DNA of 64,000 nt, from the NCBI GenBank assembly GCA_903901045.1, contig CAIUPP010000011.1:37237-101236 (forward strand). The letters run 5' to 3'. Below, piece by piece: positions 34,847 through 43,795 of the stretch. This stretch comes from an uncultured Planctomycetota bacterium. GTDB lineage: Bacteria > Planctomycetota > Brocadiia > CAIUPP01. Made by a program: the position numbers and the translations under genes. Numbering within the stretch: the stretch's first letter is position 1; the number at the start of each line of letters is the position of its first letter. The notes under the pieces were generated by a model that was not told the DNA's origin, searched no databases, and saw nothing but the letters and a program-made list of their open reading frames with translations.

Positions 34847-36025
34847 ATGATGAAGCGTTCAAGACGGATGCCGTCGCTCCTCGTTGCCCTCTCTGCGGCG
34901 CTGCTGGCGGCCGGGGCGCTCCTGACGTGCCCGGCCTGCTCGCGCAAGACCGCCGCCGCCGGCAAGGCGGGGGGCGACCGCGCGGTGCCGGTGACCGCCG
35001 CGGAGGCCGTGCGCAAGTCGATGCCGCTGGAAATGTCCACCTTCGGCAGCGTGGAGGCCTTTTCCACCGTCGCCGTCGAGTCGCAGGTCACCGGCACGCT
35101 GGCGACCGTCCATTTCCAGAAGGGGGAGGAAGTCAAGAAAGACGAACTGCTCTTCACCATCGATGCCGCGCCCTATAAGGCGGCGTGCGACCAGGCTCAG
35201 GCGAACGTGGAACGCGACAGCGCCATCGAGGCGAACGCGCGCATCGAGGCGGAGCGCCAGAAGGCGCTGCTGACCAAGGGGATGGTGGCGCAGAGCGACG
35301 CCGACAAGGCCGTGACCGATGCCGCGTCGGCCGCCGCCGCGTTGCGCGCCTCGACCGCCGCCCTGGAGAACGCCAGGCTGCAGTACGACCATTGCTTCAT
35401 CAAGAGCCCCATCGACGGCAAGGCGGGGAACATCCTGGTCAACGCGGGCAATCTGGTCAAAGCCAATGACGTGCCGCTGGTCACGATCAACCAAGTCCGC
35501 CCCGTCGAGGTGCGTTTCGCCATCCCGCAGCGCGACCTGCCGATCGTGCGGAAGTACATGGCCGCCGGGAAGATCGCCGTGCGCGCCGCCATCGCCAAGG
35601 AGGCGACCAACCCCGAAGTCGGCGAGTTGACCTTCCTCGACAACGAAGTGGACCGCGGCACCGGCACGGTGACCTTGCGGGCCACCTTCGATAACAAGGA
35701 TGAGCGGCTCTGGCCGGGGCAGTACGTGCTGGTGACCATGACGCTGACGCTCCAGCCGGACCTGACCGTCGTGCCTTCCAGCGCCATCCAGGCCGGCGCG
35801 GAGGGAGCGTACGTTTTCGTCATCGACCCGAAAGACAGCACCGCGAAGTACACGATCGTCACGATCCGCCGCACCGCCGGGGATGAAGTGATTGTGGACT
35901 CGGGGCTGGCGGCGGGTCAGAAAGTGGTCACCGCCGGGCAACTGCGCCTGGTGGATGGGACGAAGGTGGAAGTCAGGGAGGATAAGACGCCGAAGACGGC
36001 GAAACCGGAGGGAGCAGGCGCATGA
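34847..36025 (+). CDS. RND efflux periplasmic adaptor (membrane fusion protein)
   Basis: The 392-residue product links the inner-membrane pump to the outer-membrane channel. A signal/lipoprotein region with Cys28 and Cys31 is followed by the biotinyl-lipoyl half motif (ESQVTGTLATVHFQKGEEVKKDELLFTID shortened here to its ends), an alpha-helical hairpin (about 115-190), the second half-motif IKSPIDGKAG, beta-barrel and membrane-proximal domains. The ATG at 34847 has GGAGG 8 nt upstream. An MdtA-like subclass is likely from the sequence PVEVRFAIPQRDLP. Its last codons overlap the RND gene by 4 nt. Confidence 0.88.
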   Translation: MMKRSRRMPSLLVALSAALLAAGALLTCPACSRKTAAAGKAGGDRAVPVTAAEAVRKSMPLEMSTFGSVEAFSTVAVESQVTGTLATVHFQKGEEVKKDELLFTIDAAPYKAACDQAQANVERDSAIEANARIEAERQKALLTKGMVAQSDADKAVTDAASAAAALRASTAALENARLQYDHCFIKSPIDGKAGNILVNAGNLVKANDVPLVTINQVRPVEVRFAIPQRDLPIVRKYMAAGKIAVRAAIAKEATNPEVGELTFLDNEVDRGTGTVTLRATFDNKDERLWPGQYVLVTMTLTLQPDLTVVPSSAIQAGAEGAYVFVIDPKDSTAKYTIVTIRRTAGDEVIVDSGLAAGQKVVTAGQLRLVDGTKVEVREDKTPKTAKPEGAGA

Positions 36026-39000
36026 GTATCTCCGGTATCTTCATCCGCCGTCCGGTGATGACGACGCTCACGATGCTGGCCATTCTGCTTTTCGGCGTCG
36101 TGTCATACCGCTTCCTGCCCGTGAGCGACCTGCCGAACGTGGACTTTCCCACGATCCAGGTCAGCGCGAACCTGCCCGGGGCCAATCCCGACACGATGGC
36201 CTCGTCCGTCTCCACCCCGCTGGAAAAGCAGTTCTCCACCATCGCCGGCATCGATACGATGACGTCGAGCAGCAGCCAGGGGGAATCGCGCATCACGCTG
36301 CAGTTCGTGCTGAGCCGCAACATTGACGCCGCGGCGCAGGACGTCCAGGCGGCCGTCGCGCGCGCTGTGCGCAAGCTCCCCTCGAACATGCCCAACCCGC
36401 CCTCGTACCGCAAGGTGAACCCGGCCGACCAGCCTTTCCTGTTCCTGACGCTGACCAGTCCGTACATGCCCCTGTCCGACGTGGATGAATTCGGCGAGAA
36501 CATGCTCGCGCAGCAGATCTCCATGGTGGATGGCGTGGCGCAGGTGCAGGTGTACGGCGCGCAGAAGTACGCCGTGCGCATCGAGCTGGACCCCTACGAA
36601 CTGGCCTCCCGCAGCATCGGCATCGACGAGGTCGCCTCCGCCATCGGCGACTATAACGTCAGCATGCCGATGGGCAGCCTGAGCGACCCGAACAAGACGG
36701 TGTCGGTGCAGGCGAACGGCCAGCTTCGCAACGCGGCCGACTTCCGGCCCCTGATCATCAAGACCTTCCGCAACGGCCAGCCGGTGCGCCTGGAGGACCT
36801 GGGTGCGGTCCTCGATAGCGTGGCGGAAACGAAGTCCGCCGCGTGGGACGTGAATGCCGCGACGGGGATGAAGCCGGCCATCATCCTGGCGGTGCAGCGC
36901 CAGCCCGGCACGAACACCGTGGAAGTCGCCGATGCCGTGAAGCGCCTCATCCCCACCTTCCAGGCGCAGCTTCCGAAGTCCGTCACGCTCAACGTCCTGC
37001 GCGACAGCAGCGTGAGCATCCGCACCTCCGCGCACGACGTCCAGTTCACCCTTCTGCTGACGCTGGTGCTGGTGGTCCTGGTCATCTTCCTCTTCCTGCG
37101 CAACCTCTCGGCCACGATGATCCCCAGCGTCACCCTGCCGATGGCCATCGCCGGCACCTTCATCGTCATGTCCGTGCTGGGGTACAGCCTCGACAACCTC
37201 TCGCTGATGGCGCTGACCCTCTCCGCCGGCTTCGTGGTGGATGACGCCATCGTCATGCTCGAGAACATCGTGCGCCACAAAGAAATGGGGAAGGACAGCC
37301 TCCAGGCGGCGTACGACGGCTCGCGGCAGGTGGGTTTCACCATCGTGTCCATGACCCTCTCGCTGGCGGCGGTCTTCATCCCCGTGCTGTTCATGGGGGG
37401 CATCGTGGGGCGCCTGTTCCGCGAGTTCTCCGTGACCATCGGCGTGGCGGTGCTGGTCAGCGGGTTCGTCTCCCTGACGCTGACCCCCATGCTGGCCAGC
37501 CGGTTCCTGCGCGAGGAACGGGGCGCCCGCCACAACTGGGCTTACCAGGTCACCGAAGCCGCGTTCCAATGGTGCCTGCGTTTCTACGGCTGGACCCTGC
37601 GCGTGGTGCTGCGCCGCCGCCGGATGACGATGGTCTTCTCCGCGCTCATCCTCATCGCCACCGGCTGGCTGTTCTGGTACATCCCCAAGGGGTTCATCCC
37701 CTCGGAGGACCGCGCCCAGATCTCGGTGAACGTGGAGATGCCGCAGGACGCCTCGTTCGATGCGACGCAGCGCGCGCAGAAGGTGCTTTCGGGCATCCTC
37801 ATGAAGGACCCGAACATCGACCACTTCATGGCCCGGTGCGATGCCAACAGCTCCGGCATGTTCCTGGTGCTCAAGCCGGTCAAGGAGCGCCAGCGCATGG
37901 CGGACGGGCGCTTCCCGACGGCGGACGACGTGATCGCGCAACTGAGGCCCATGCTGAACGCGGTCATCGGCGTGCGCGTTTCGTTGACCAACCCGCCGGC
38001 CATCAACATCGGCGGCCGCATGAGCCGAAGCCTCTACCAGTTCACCCTGCAAGGGGCCAACACGGACGCGCTGTACGATTTCGGCAGCAAGCTGGAGAAG
38101 CGCGTCACCTCGGCGCGCGAGTTCTTCCAGGATGTCAGCAGCGACCTGCAACTGAAGAACCCGCAGTTGAACGTCCAGATCGACCGGGACGAGGCCAAGA
38201 TCCGCGACGTGACGCCGCAGTTGATCGAAGACGCCCTGTCCAACGCCTACGGCACGCAGCAGGTCTCCACGATCCTGACCCCGAGCAACGACTACGAAGT
38301 GATCATGGAGCTTGCGCCCCAGTACCAGCGCAACGCGGCGGTGCTTTCCATGCTGTACGTTCGCTCCAAGAGCGGGCAACTGGTGCCCCTGAATGCGATC
38401 ACGACGATGTATGAGGATGCCGGGCCGCTGAGCATCAACCATTCCGGCCAGCTTCCCTCCGTCACCATCTCCTTCAACATCGCCCCGGGCGTCTCGCTGA
38501 GCCAGGCGGTGGACAAGCTCAACGAGTTGGCGCGCACGGACATGCCGTCGGGCATCACCAGCAGCTTCCAGGGGACGGCGCAGGCGTTCCAGTCCTCGCT
38601 CAAAAGCATGGGCTGGCTGCTGGTGCTGGCCATTGCCGTGATCTACATGGTGCTGGGCATCCTGTACGAGAGCTTCTTCCACCCCATCACCATTCTCTCG
38701 GCGCTCCCCTTTGCCGGGTTCGGCGCGCTGGCGACGCTGCTGATTTTCGGCTCCGACCTGTCGCTGTACGCCTTCGTCGGCATCATCATGCTGGTCGGGC
38801 TGGTGAAGAAGAACGGCATCATGATGGTGGACTTCGCCATCCAGAGCCAGCAGGAAGGCAAGGACGCGACGGAGGCGATTCACGAGGCGTGCATGATCCG
38901 CTTCCGCCCGATCATGATGACGACCATGGCCGCGCTGATGGCCGGCCTGCCGATCGCGCTGGGATACGGCGCGGGGGGCGAGGCGCGGCGGCCGCTGGGA

Positions 39001-39156
39001 CTGGCGGTGGTGGGAGGGCTGGTCTTCTCCCAGACGCTGACGCTCTACGTCACCCCGGTCTTCTACATCTACATTGACCGCCTGCGCGCCCGGTTCGCTT
39101 CGGCCAGGCACAAGGCGCATCCCGAAGACGGCCACATCGCGCCGGGACAGGGGTGA
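36022..39156 (+). CDS. RND multidrug efflux transporter, MdtB/AcrB (HAE1) family
   Basis: The 1,044-residue proton-driven pump has the expected duplicated layout: TM1, a large periplasmic loop, TM2-7, a second loop and TM8-12. The proton-relay acidic pair is in TM4 (FVVDDAIVMLEN, near 405) and the partner Lys in TM10 (VGLVKKNGIMMVDF, near 930). The start overlaps the adaptor stop (ATGA), so the subunits are translationally coupled. Residues such as PTIQVSANLPGA match the MdtBC/HAE1 group. Substrates cannot be told from sequence. Confidence 0.94.
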   Translation: MSISGIFIRRPVMTTLTMLAILLFGVVSYRFLPVSDLPNVDFPTIQVSANLPGANPDTMASSVSTPLEKQFSTIAGIDTMTSSSSQGESRITLQFVLSRNIDAAAQDVQAAVARAVRKLPSNMPNPPSYRKVNPADQPFLFLTLTSPYMPLSDVDEFGENMLAQQISMVDGVAQVQVYGAQKYAVRIELDPYELASRSIGIDEVASAIGDYNVSMPMGSLSDPNKTVSVQANGQLRNAADFRPLIIKTFRNGQPVRLEDLGAVLDSVAETKSAAWDVNAATGMKPAIILAVQRQPGTNTVEVADAVKRLIPTFQAQLPKSVTLNVLRDSSVSIRTSAHDVQFTLLLTLVLVVLVIFLFLRNLSATMIPSVTLPMAIAGTFIVMSVLGYSLDNLSLMALTLSAGFVVDDAIVMLENIVRHKEMGKDSLQAAYDGSRQVGFTIVSMTLSLAAVFIPVLFMGGIVGRLFREFSVTIGVAVLVSGFVSLTLTPMLASRFLREERGARHNWAYQVTEAAFQWCLRFYGWTLRVVLRRRRMTMVFSALILIATGWLFWYIPKGFIPSEDRAQISVNVEMPQDASFDATQRAQKVLSGILMKDPNIDHFMARCDANSSGMFLVLKPVKERQRMADGRFPTADDVIAQLRPMLNAVIGVRVSLTNPPAINIGGRMSRSLYQFTLQGANTDALYDFGSKLEKRVTSAREFFQDVSSDLQLKNPQLNVQIDRDEAKIRDVTPQLIEDALSNAYGTQQVSTILTPSNDYEVIMELAPQYQRNAAVLSMLYVRSKSGQLVPLNAITTMYEDAGPLSINHSGQLPSVTISFNIAPGVSLSQAVDKLNELARTDMPSGITSSFQGTAQAFQSSLKSMGWLLVLAIAVIYMVLGILYESFFHPITILSALPFAGFGALATLLIFGSDLSLYAFVGIIMLVGLVKKNGIMMVDFAIQSQQEGKDATEAIHEACMIRFRPIMMTTMAALMAGLPIALGYGAGGEARRPLGLAVVGGLVFSQTLTLYVTPVFYIYIDRLRARFASARHKAHPEDGHIAPGQG

Positions 39157-39180
39157 GTTCGCGCGAAATGATGCAATGTG

Positions 39181-39540
39181 GCGCGGGCCTGGCAGGACGC
39201 GAACCGTGTAGGTACGGGCTTCAGCCCGTACACAGGTGGCGGGCTGAAGCCCGCCCTACACACGGCGACGGCGAGCGGACATGGGACAGAACATAATGCG
39301 AACCAGCGCGGGCTTGGCAGGACGCGAACCGTGTAGGTACGGGCTTTAGCCCGTACACAGGTGGCGGGCTAAAGCCCGCCCTACACACGGCGACGGCGGG
39401 CGGACATGGGACACAACATAATGCGAACCAGCGCGGGCTTGGCAGGACGCGAACCGTGTAGGTACGGGCTTTAGCCCGTACACATGTGGCGGGCTGAAGC
39501 CCGCCCTGCACACGGCGACGGCGGGCGGACATGGGACACA
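39181..39540. repeat. Three tandem copies of a 125-bp repeat
   Basis: Copies begin at 39181, 39306 and 39431; the third is cut short at about 39540. Each contains two hairpins, CGGGCTTYAGCCCG and GCGGGCTRAAGCCCGC, and a conserved GGACATGGGACA segment. Copies differ at only a few positions, mostly as compensated pairs in hairpin loops (TTC versus TTT). It fills most of the 39157-39567 spacer. Confidence 0.85.
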
Positions 39541-39567
39541 ACTCTTGGTTGCCGCAGGAATGACCGC

Positions 39568-40311
39568 ATGGACCTGACGCTTTCCCAGATGATCTGCGCG
39601 GGGATTGCCGCGTTCCTGGTCGGCTTCTCCAAAACGGGGCTGACGGGGCTGGGCATCCTCATCGTTCCGCTCATGGCCGGCATCTTCGCCGCGCGCGAAT
39701 CCACCGGCGCGCTCCTGCCGATGCTCATCCTGGGGGACCTGTTCGCCGTCGCCTGGTACCGCCAGCACGCCCGCTGGGAGATCGTGCTGCGGCTGCTCCC
39801 CTGGATCGTGCCCGGGTTGCTGCTGGGCTTCTTCACGCTGAAGGTCGTCTCCAACGAGCAGCTCTATCCCATGCTCGGGGGGATGATCCTGTTCCTGATT
39901 CTCGTGCAGGCCGTGCGCGACCGCGGCGGGGACTGGCTGGAGAACCGCATGCCGCATCAGTGGTGGTTCAGCGCGGTCATCGGCATCATGGCCGGCTTCG
40001 CCACAATGGTGGGGAACGTCGCCGGGGCGATCATGGGCATCTACCTCATCAGCATGGGGTTGGAGAAGAAGTCCTTCATGGGGACGGGGGCGTGGTACTA
40101 CCTGATCGTCAACAGCGCCAAGGTGCCCTTCAGCGCGGCGCTGGGGCTGATCACCGCGCGCTCGCTGATGTTCAACCTCGCGGTCTCGCCGCTGATCGTC
40201 CTGGGGGCGTTCGTCGGCCTCACCACCTTCCGCCACATCCCCCAGAAGTGGTTCATCCGCGCCATCCTGATCCTGGCGGCGCTGGCGGCGGTGCGGCTGC
40301 TGTTTATGTAA
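39568..40311 (+). CDS. TauE/SafE-family membrane protein
   Basis: The 247-residue protein has about eight membrane helices in two inverted halves and the family motifs FLVGFSKTGLTGLGILIVP and GFATMVGNVAGAIMGIYL. TauE/SafE proteins are thought to export sulfite, sulfoacetate or other organic acids. An ATG at 39568 has AGGAA upstream. The last codon overlaps the long inverted repeat that separates it from murD. Confidence 0.82.
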   Translation: MDLTLSQMICAGIAAFLVGFSKTGLTGLGILIVPLMAGIFAARESTGALLPMLILGDLFAVAWYRQHARWEIVLRLLPWIVPGLLLGFFTLKVVSNEQLYPMLGGMILFLILVQAVRDRGGDWLENRMPHQWWFSAVIGIMAGFATMVGNVAGAIMGIYLISMGLEKKSFMGTGAWYYLIVNSAKVPFSAALGLITARSLMFNLAVSPLIVLGAFVGLTTFRHIPQKWFIRAILILAALAAVRLLFM

Positions 40312-40492
40312 CAACGGGGCTCACGCAAAGGCGCAAAGACGCAAAGAACGGCAACACAGCGTAACGGTCACAACAGCATGGGGACGGGATAACGGGGATC
40401 ACAGAGATATGAGTGGAAACGGAAATGGTCGTTGCTCTCGTATCCGTTGACCTACCCCGCCGTTCTTTGCGTCTTTGCGTGAGCCCCGTTGT
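40310..40492. repeat. 183-bp inverted repeat between convergent genes
   Basis: The left arm (40310-40352) and right arm (40458-40492) match exactly except that the left has one extra 8-nt unit of the GCAAAGRC direct repeat (three versus two). The arms contain AACGGGGCTCACGC and CAAAGAACGGC. The element ends exactly at both flanking genes. The stem could also terminate transcription from either side. Confidence 0.8.
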
Positions 40493-41992
40493 TCACAGTG
40501 TGCGGACGAGTTCGCGGAATTTCTGGCCGCGTTCGGCGTAGTTGCGGAACATGTCGAAGCTGGCGCTGGCGGGGCTGAGAAGGACCACGTCGCGGGAGGC
40601 GGCAAGGCTGCGGGCTGCGGCGACGGCTTCGGGCAGGTCGGCAACGAAGCGCAGTTCGGGCGATCCCTCGCCGGAATCCCGGATGGCGCGCTCGATGAGG
40701 GGGCCGGTCGCGCCCATCAGCACCACCGCCTTCGCGCGCCGCGCGATGCGCTTGCCCACTTCGGCGTAGGAGAGATTCTTGGAGGAGCCTCCCGCGATCA
40801 GGATGATCGGCTGCTCGAAGGAGTCCAGCGCCACCATTGTGCTCTCCGGCGTCGTGGCGATGGAGTCGTTGTAATAGCGCACTCCCTGCTTCTCCGCGAC
40901 CAGTTCCAGGCGGTCGGGCAGTCCGTGGAACGACTCGACGGCGCGCTCGATGGCCTCGCCGGGCGCGCCCAGCAGCCAGGCGGCGGCGGAGGCACAGGCG
41001 GCGTTGAAGCGGTTGTGCGCTCCGGGGAGACGCATCCGCTCCAGGGAGACCTCCAGCCAGTTCCCCTCGCGCCAGAGGCGCACGTGCTTTCCGCGCAACT
41101 GGATGCCGTTGGGGGCGGAGTCGGAGGCGCCGTAGAAGAACTTGCGCCCGCGCCCGGCGTCGGCCCATTGGCGCAGGATGGCATCCTCGCCGTTCAGGAT
41201 GGCGAAATCCCCCGGCCCTTGCCGCAGGAGGAGCTGCTTTTTCGCGCCGGCGTACTCCTCCATATCGCGATGGCGGTCGAAGTGGTTGGGGGTGAGATTG
41301 AGCACCATCGCCAGTTTCGGACTTGCGACGGAGCGGATGGACTGCGGCGTCAAGGGCGCAGCATGCTGCGCCCCTACGATGGCGGGCTGGGCGCCTTCCT
41401 GGGCAGCAGCAAGGCATGCCTTGCCCTTGCAAGCGGCGGCATCGTCATTCTGAAGCCAGGCGAGGCGTTCGCATTGGAAGCTGCTGATCTCAATCACCAC
41501 GACGTCGCCGGCGGCCATACGGTCGGTCTCGGGCAGGAGCGAGCCGCCGAGGTTCCCGCCGAGCCAGACGGTGCGTCCGGCGGCGCGGAGCATTTCGGCC
41601 AGCAGCGCGGTGGTGGTGGATTTGCCGTTGGTGCCGGTGATGGCGGCGACGGGGGCGGGGCTGAGGGCGAAGAGCAGGTTGATCTCCGTCTCCAGGCGCG
41701 CGCCGGCGCGGCGGGCCATCTCCAGGGCGGGGGCTTCCGGCGGGACGCCGGGGTTGACGATGACCAGTTCCGAGCCGGCGAAGTCCTCCGGCCGGTGCCC
41801 GCCGAGGCGGTAGTCGATGGGGAGCCCCTTGAGCGATTCGATGGATTCGGCCAGCGTCTCGGGGGAGCGCGAATCGCTGACGATCACGCGCGCCCCGCGC
41901 TCGGCGAAGTAGCGGGCCGCGCCCGCCCCGCCGCCGAACAGCCCCAGACCCAGCACCGTCACCTGCGCCGGCGTTCGCAACCGCTGGTTCAT
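40493..41992 (-). CDS. murD: UDP-N-acetylmuramoylalanine-D-glutamate ligase with repeat-derived insertion
   Basis: MurD adds D-Glu to UDP-MurNAc-L-Ala in peptidoglycan synthesis. The N-terminal Rossmann domain begins VTVLGLGLFGGG. The ATP loop is ITGTNGKSTTT (118-128), followed by EISSFQ and NLTPNHFDRH, and the C-terminal domain has HNRFNAACA and GLPDRLELV. Between EISSFQCERL and LNLTP the protein carries about 40 extra residues (around 181-222). They are encoded by two palindromic repeats, including CKGKACLA and VGAQHAAPL. The frame stays open. The product (499 residues) is longer than typical MurD (about 440-460). Confidence 0.9.
   Translation of the reverse strand: MNQRLRTPAQVTVLGLGLFGGGAGAARYFAERGARVIVSDSRSPETLAESIESLKGLPIDYRLGGHRPEDFAGSELVIVNPGVPPEAPALEMARRAGARLETEINLLFALSPAPVAAITGTNGKSTTTALLAEMLRAAGRTVWLGGNLGGSLLPETDRMAAGDVVVIEISSFQCERLAWLQNDDAAACKGKACLAAAQEGAQPAIVGAQHAAPLTPQSIRSVASPKLAMVLNLTPNHFDRHRDMEEYAGAKKQLLLRQGPGDFAILNGEDAILRQWADAGRGRKFFYGASDSAPNGIQLRGKHVRLWREGNWLEVSLERMRLPGAHNRFNAACASAAAWLLGAPGEAIERAVESFHGLPDRLELVAEKQGVRYYNDSIATTPESTMVALDSFEQPIILIAGGSSKNLSYAEVGKRIARRAKAVVLMGATGPLIERAIRDSGEGSPELRFVADLPEAVAAARSLAASRDVVLLSPASASFDMFRNYAERGQKFRELVRTL
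41354..41377. repeat. GGGCGCAGCATGCTGCGCCC palindrome inside murD
   Basis: This 24-bp sequence is identical to the spacer copies at 21475-21498 and 55558-55581. Within murD, read on the minus strand, it encodes VGAQHAAP without a stop or frameshift. Confidence 0.85.
41409..41430. repeat. GCAAGGCATGCCTTGC palindrome inside murD
   Basis: The core matches the spacer copy at 49764-49787. It is read in frame as CKGKACLA in murD. Confidence 0.75.
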
Positions 41993-42054
41993 TGAATGAG
42001 CCCACTCATTGCAGGCGCTCCGCGCAGGAGCCGTAGCAGAGAGGAAAGTGGAAG

Positions 42055-42093
42055 GAACGCACAATGACCGCGGGTTGGATAACCCGCGCCACC
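42055..42093. repeat. GCGGGTTGGATAACCCGC hairpin repeat
   Basis: Another copy of the dispersed hairpin, in the spacer between murD and the STAS gene. It begins GAACGCACAATGACCGC and ends GCGCCACC. Confidence 0.75.
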
Positions 42094-42121
42094 TCAACGA
42101 CGTTCAGCAGGCGCCTCCCGT

Positions 42122-42475
42122 TCATTCGGCCAGCGCCTCTTCTTCGGTCGCGAAGAGCGGGATGAGCTTCTGCAGCTTGCAGATGCGGAACGCCTCCTCC
42201 ACGTCGGGAGACATGCCGCACAGGCGCAGCTTGATGCCCGCCTGCGTCAGCGATTTGTTCAGCGTAATCAGCTTGCTCAGGAAGGCGCTGGTCATCTGGC
42301 GCAGACGCGAGAAGTCCACCACCAGGAGTTTGATCTTGTAGTTGTAAGCGATCTCGTCAATCTCGTCGAGCACCTTCTGCGCGTCGGCCATGTCGCGGAT
42401 CGCGGTGGGCACGAAATTCACAATCGCCTTCTCGGTGTCCACAATCGCGGTAATCTTGGTCTTCTGAACCTTCAT
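42122..42475 (-). CDS. STAS-domain anti-sigma factor antagonist
   Basis: The 117-residue product is a single STAS domain: beta strands, the conserved LLVVDFSRLRQMTSAFLSKL block with the phospho-acceptor Ser (or Thr) in MTSAF, and the C-terminal LRLCGMSPDVEEAF. Such proteins bind an anti-sigma kinase when unphosphorylated. No partner kinase or sigma factor is nearby. GGAG precedes the ATG. Confidence 0.85.
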   Translation of the reverse strand: MKVQKTKITAIVDTEKAIVNFVPTAIRDMADAQKVLDEIDEIAYNYKIKLLVVDFSRLRQMTSAFLSKLITLNKSLTQAGIKLRLCGMSPDVEEAFRICKLQKLIPLFATEEEALAE

Positions 42476-42506
42476 TGTCCCATCTCCAAAGGAATGCAGA
42501 TGCACT

Positions 42507-42536
42507 AGGATAGCCGGGAATGGCGGGGGAATTCAA
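42507..42536 (-). promoter_or_regulatory. Promoter for the STAS gene
   Basis: Minus-strand TTGAAT (42531-42536), 18 nt, TATCCT (42507-42512). Confidence 0.6.
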
Positions 42537-42567
42537 ATCGGGGCGTTGAAAAGCGTCGCTGAAAGCC

Positions 42568-43302
42568 TCACTGCGCCGGGAAGAGGGGATCTTCGAGCGG
42601 CTTCTCCTGAAGCATGGTCAGGGTCAACTCGGCGGCCATCTGCTCCGCCTCCTTCTTGGTCGCGCCGTGGCCGATGCCGTAGGTCTTCTCGCCGATGACG
42701 GTGACCACATCGAACTGCTTGACGTGATCCGGCCCGGTCTCGGAGGCGACGCGGTAGGTGGGGGTGCTGCCGAGGCGGCGCTGCGCTAACTCCTGGAGCG
42801 TGGACTTGCTGTTGCTGGTGGCGGCGGCCTGGCAGGCGCGCTCGATCTGCTCCTGCATGTGGCGCGCAACGAAGTCCTTGGCCGGCTCCCATCCGCCATC
42901 GAGGTAAACCGCCGCCACGACCGCCTCGAAGGCGTTGGCGATGAGCGAGGGGGGGAGCGTGTCCACTCCCTCTGCCCCGGCGGGCTGCGCCACTCCCTTG
43001 GCGACGATCAGGTGCGCGCCCAAATCCAACTGACGCGCCGTCCGGGCCAGGCTGGTGCGGCTGACGACGATGGATTTGATCTTCGTCAGCGCCCCCTCCG
43101 CGTAATGGGGGAAGCGCCGGTAGAGCGTTTCGGAAACGGCGCAGCCGAGGATGGCATCTCCCAGGAATTCAAGACGCTCGTTGCTGTAGCTCAACTCGGG
43201 GCGGCGCGATGAGTGCGTCAGGGCGTGCGTCAGAAGTACGCGGTCATGGAAGGCGTACCCCAACGCCTCCTCCAGCCGGCCCAGCGATTCCTCCCCCATC
43301 AT
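42568..43302 (-). CDS. rnc: Ribonuclease III
   Basis: RNase III cleaves double-stranded RNA in rRNA and mRNA processing. The 244-residue protein has the signature NERLEFLGDAILG, a second catalytic motif LIANAFEAVVAAVYLDGG and a C-terminal dsRNA-binding domain (about 170-240, ending KKEAEQMAAELTL). In the second motif the first conserved Asp (Asp114 in E. coli) is Asn, while the essential Glu is kept. Asn here also occurs in some other lineages, so activity is plausible. Two adjacent ATGs follow AAGGTGA. Confidence 0.93.
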   Translation of the reverse strand: MMGEESLGRLEEALGYAFHDRVLLTHALTHSSRRPELSYSNERLEFLGDAILGCAVSETLYRRFPHYAEGALTKIKSIVVSRTSLARTARQLDLGAHLIVAKGVAQPAGAEGVDTLPPSLIANAFEAVVAAVYLDGGWEPAKDFVARHMQEQIERACQAAATSNSKSTLQELAQRRLGSTPTYRVASETGPDHVKQFDVVTVIGEKTYGIGHGATKKEAEQMAAELTLTMLQEKPLEDPLFPAQ

Positions 43303-43361
43303 TCACCTTTCACTTCAGCATCCATCCGGCCCGCCCGCCGCGCGGCAGGCCCCGTGAACTG

Positions 43362-43390
43362 AATATAGAAAACGAACGGCATAAATGCAA
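43362..43390 (-). promoter_or_regulatory. Promoter for rnc
   Basis: Minus-strand TTGCAT (43385-43390), 17 nt, TATATT (43362-43367). Confidence 0.65.
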
Positions 43391-43699
43391 CCCGGGAAAA
43401 ACAGCGGCGACGGCTTTCCCTGCGGAGGCACCGGGGGCGCGAAGAAAAGCGAAATCGGGCCAGGGCAAGGGCCGCTGAACCACAAGAGGCGCATGGCATG
43501 CGAAGGACGGCGCTCCGGAGCGGCGGGGAGCGCACCAGCGCCTTCCGGCCGGGATAATGCAGAGAATGCGCGAGGCCACTGCCGGCGCTTGCCGTTCCCC
43601 GCAGTTTCTGTGGCGAACCCCGTCTCCATTGGCCTGAACGGCCGTTCTGCGCGCTTTCCGCATCTCTGCGGCGAGGGTCCGGTCGATCAAAACCGCTCA
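43391..43699. other. Non-coding spacer upstream of the dksA-like gene
   Basis: About 310 nt between two divergent promoters. I see no gene, tRNA or clear hairpin array. The sequence is GC-rich with spacer-like words (GGCATGGCATGCGAAG, CGTTCCCCGCAGTTTCTG). Confidence 0.4.
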
Positions 43700-43727
43700 T
43701 TGATTTTTCGAACAAATCTGCTATAAT
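43700..43727 (+). promoter_or_regulatory. Strong extended -10 promoter for the dksA-like gene and lspA
   Basis: TTGATT (43700-43705), 16 nt, TATAAT (43722-43727) preceded by TGC, the extended -10 element. The leader is about 60 nt. Confidence 0.8.
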
Positions 43728-43795
43728 CAGGTACTCGGAGGTAGTTGGCTCCGGCTTGTATGCAGTTGCAACTTGGCGCATGGGAGGAGGTTACA

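Noticed and set aside
36103..39135. A 1,010-residue open frame opposite the RND pump gene
   Set aside because: It is the complement of a well-conserved gene in GC-rich DNA, has no domain motif, is rich in His/Arg/Gln and lacks a start site; such antisense frames also shadow recQ, msbA and sulfatase genes.
39181..39540. Possible CRISPR array
   Set aside because: Copies are contiguous with no variable spacers; each unit is 125 bp and contains two hairpins. The 42-bp units at 55690-55820 also lack spacers, and no cas genes are present.
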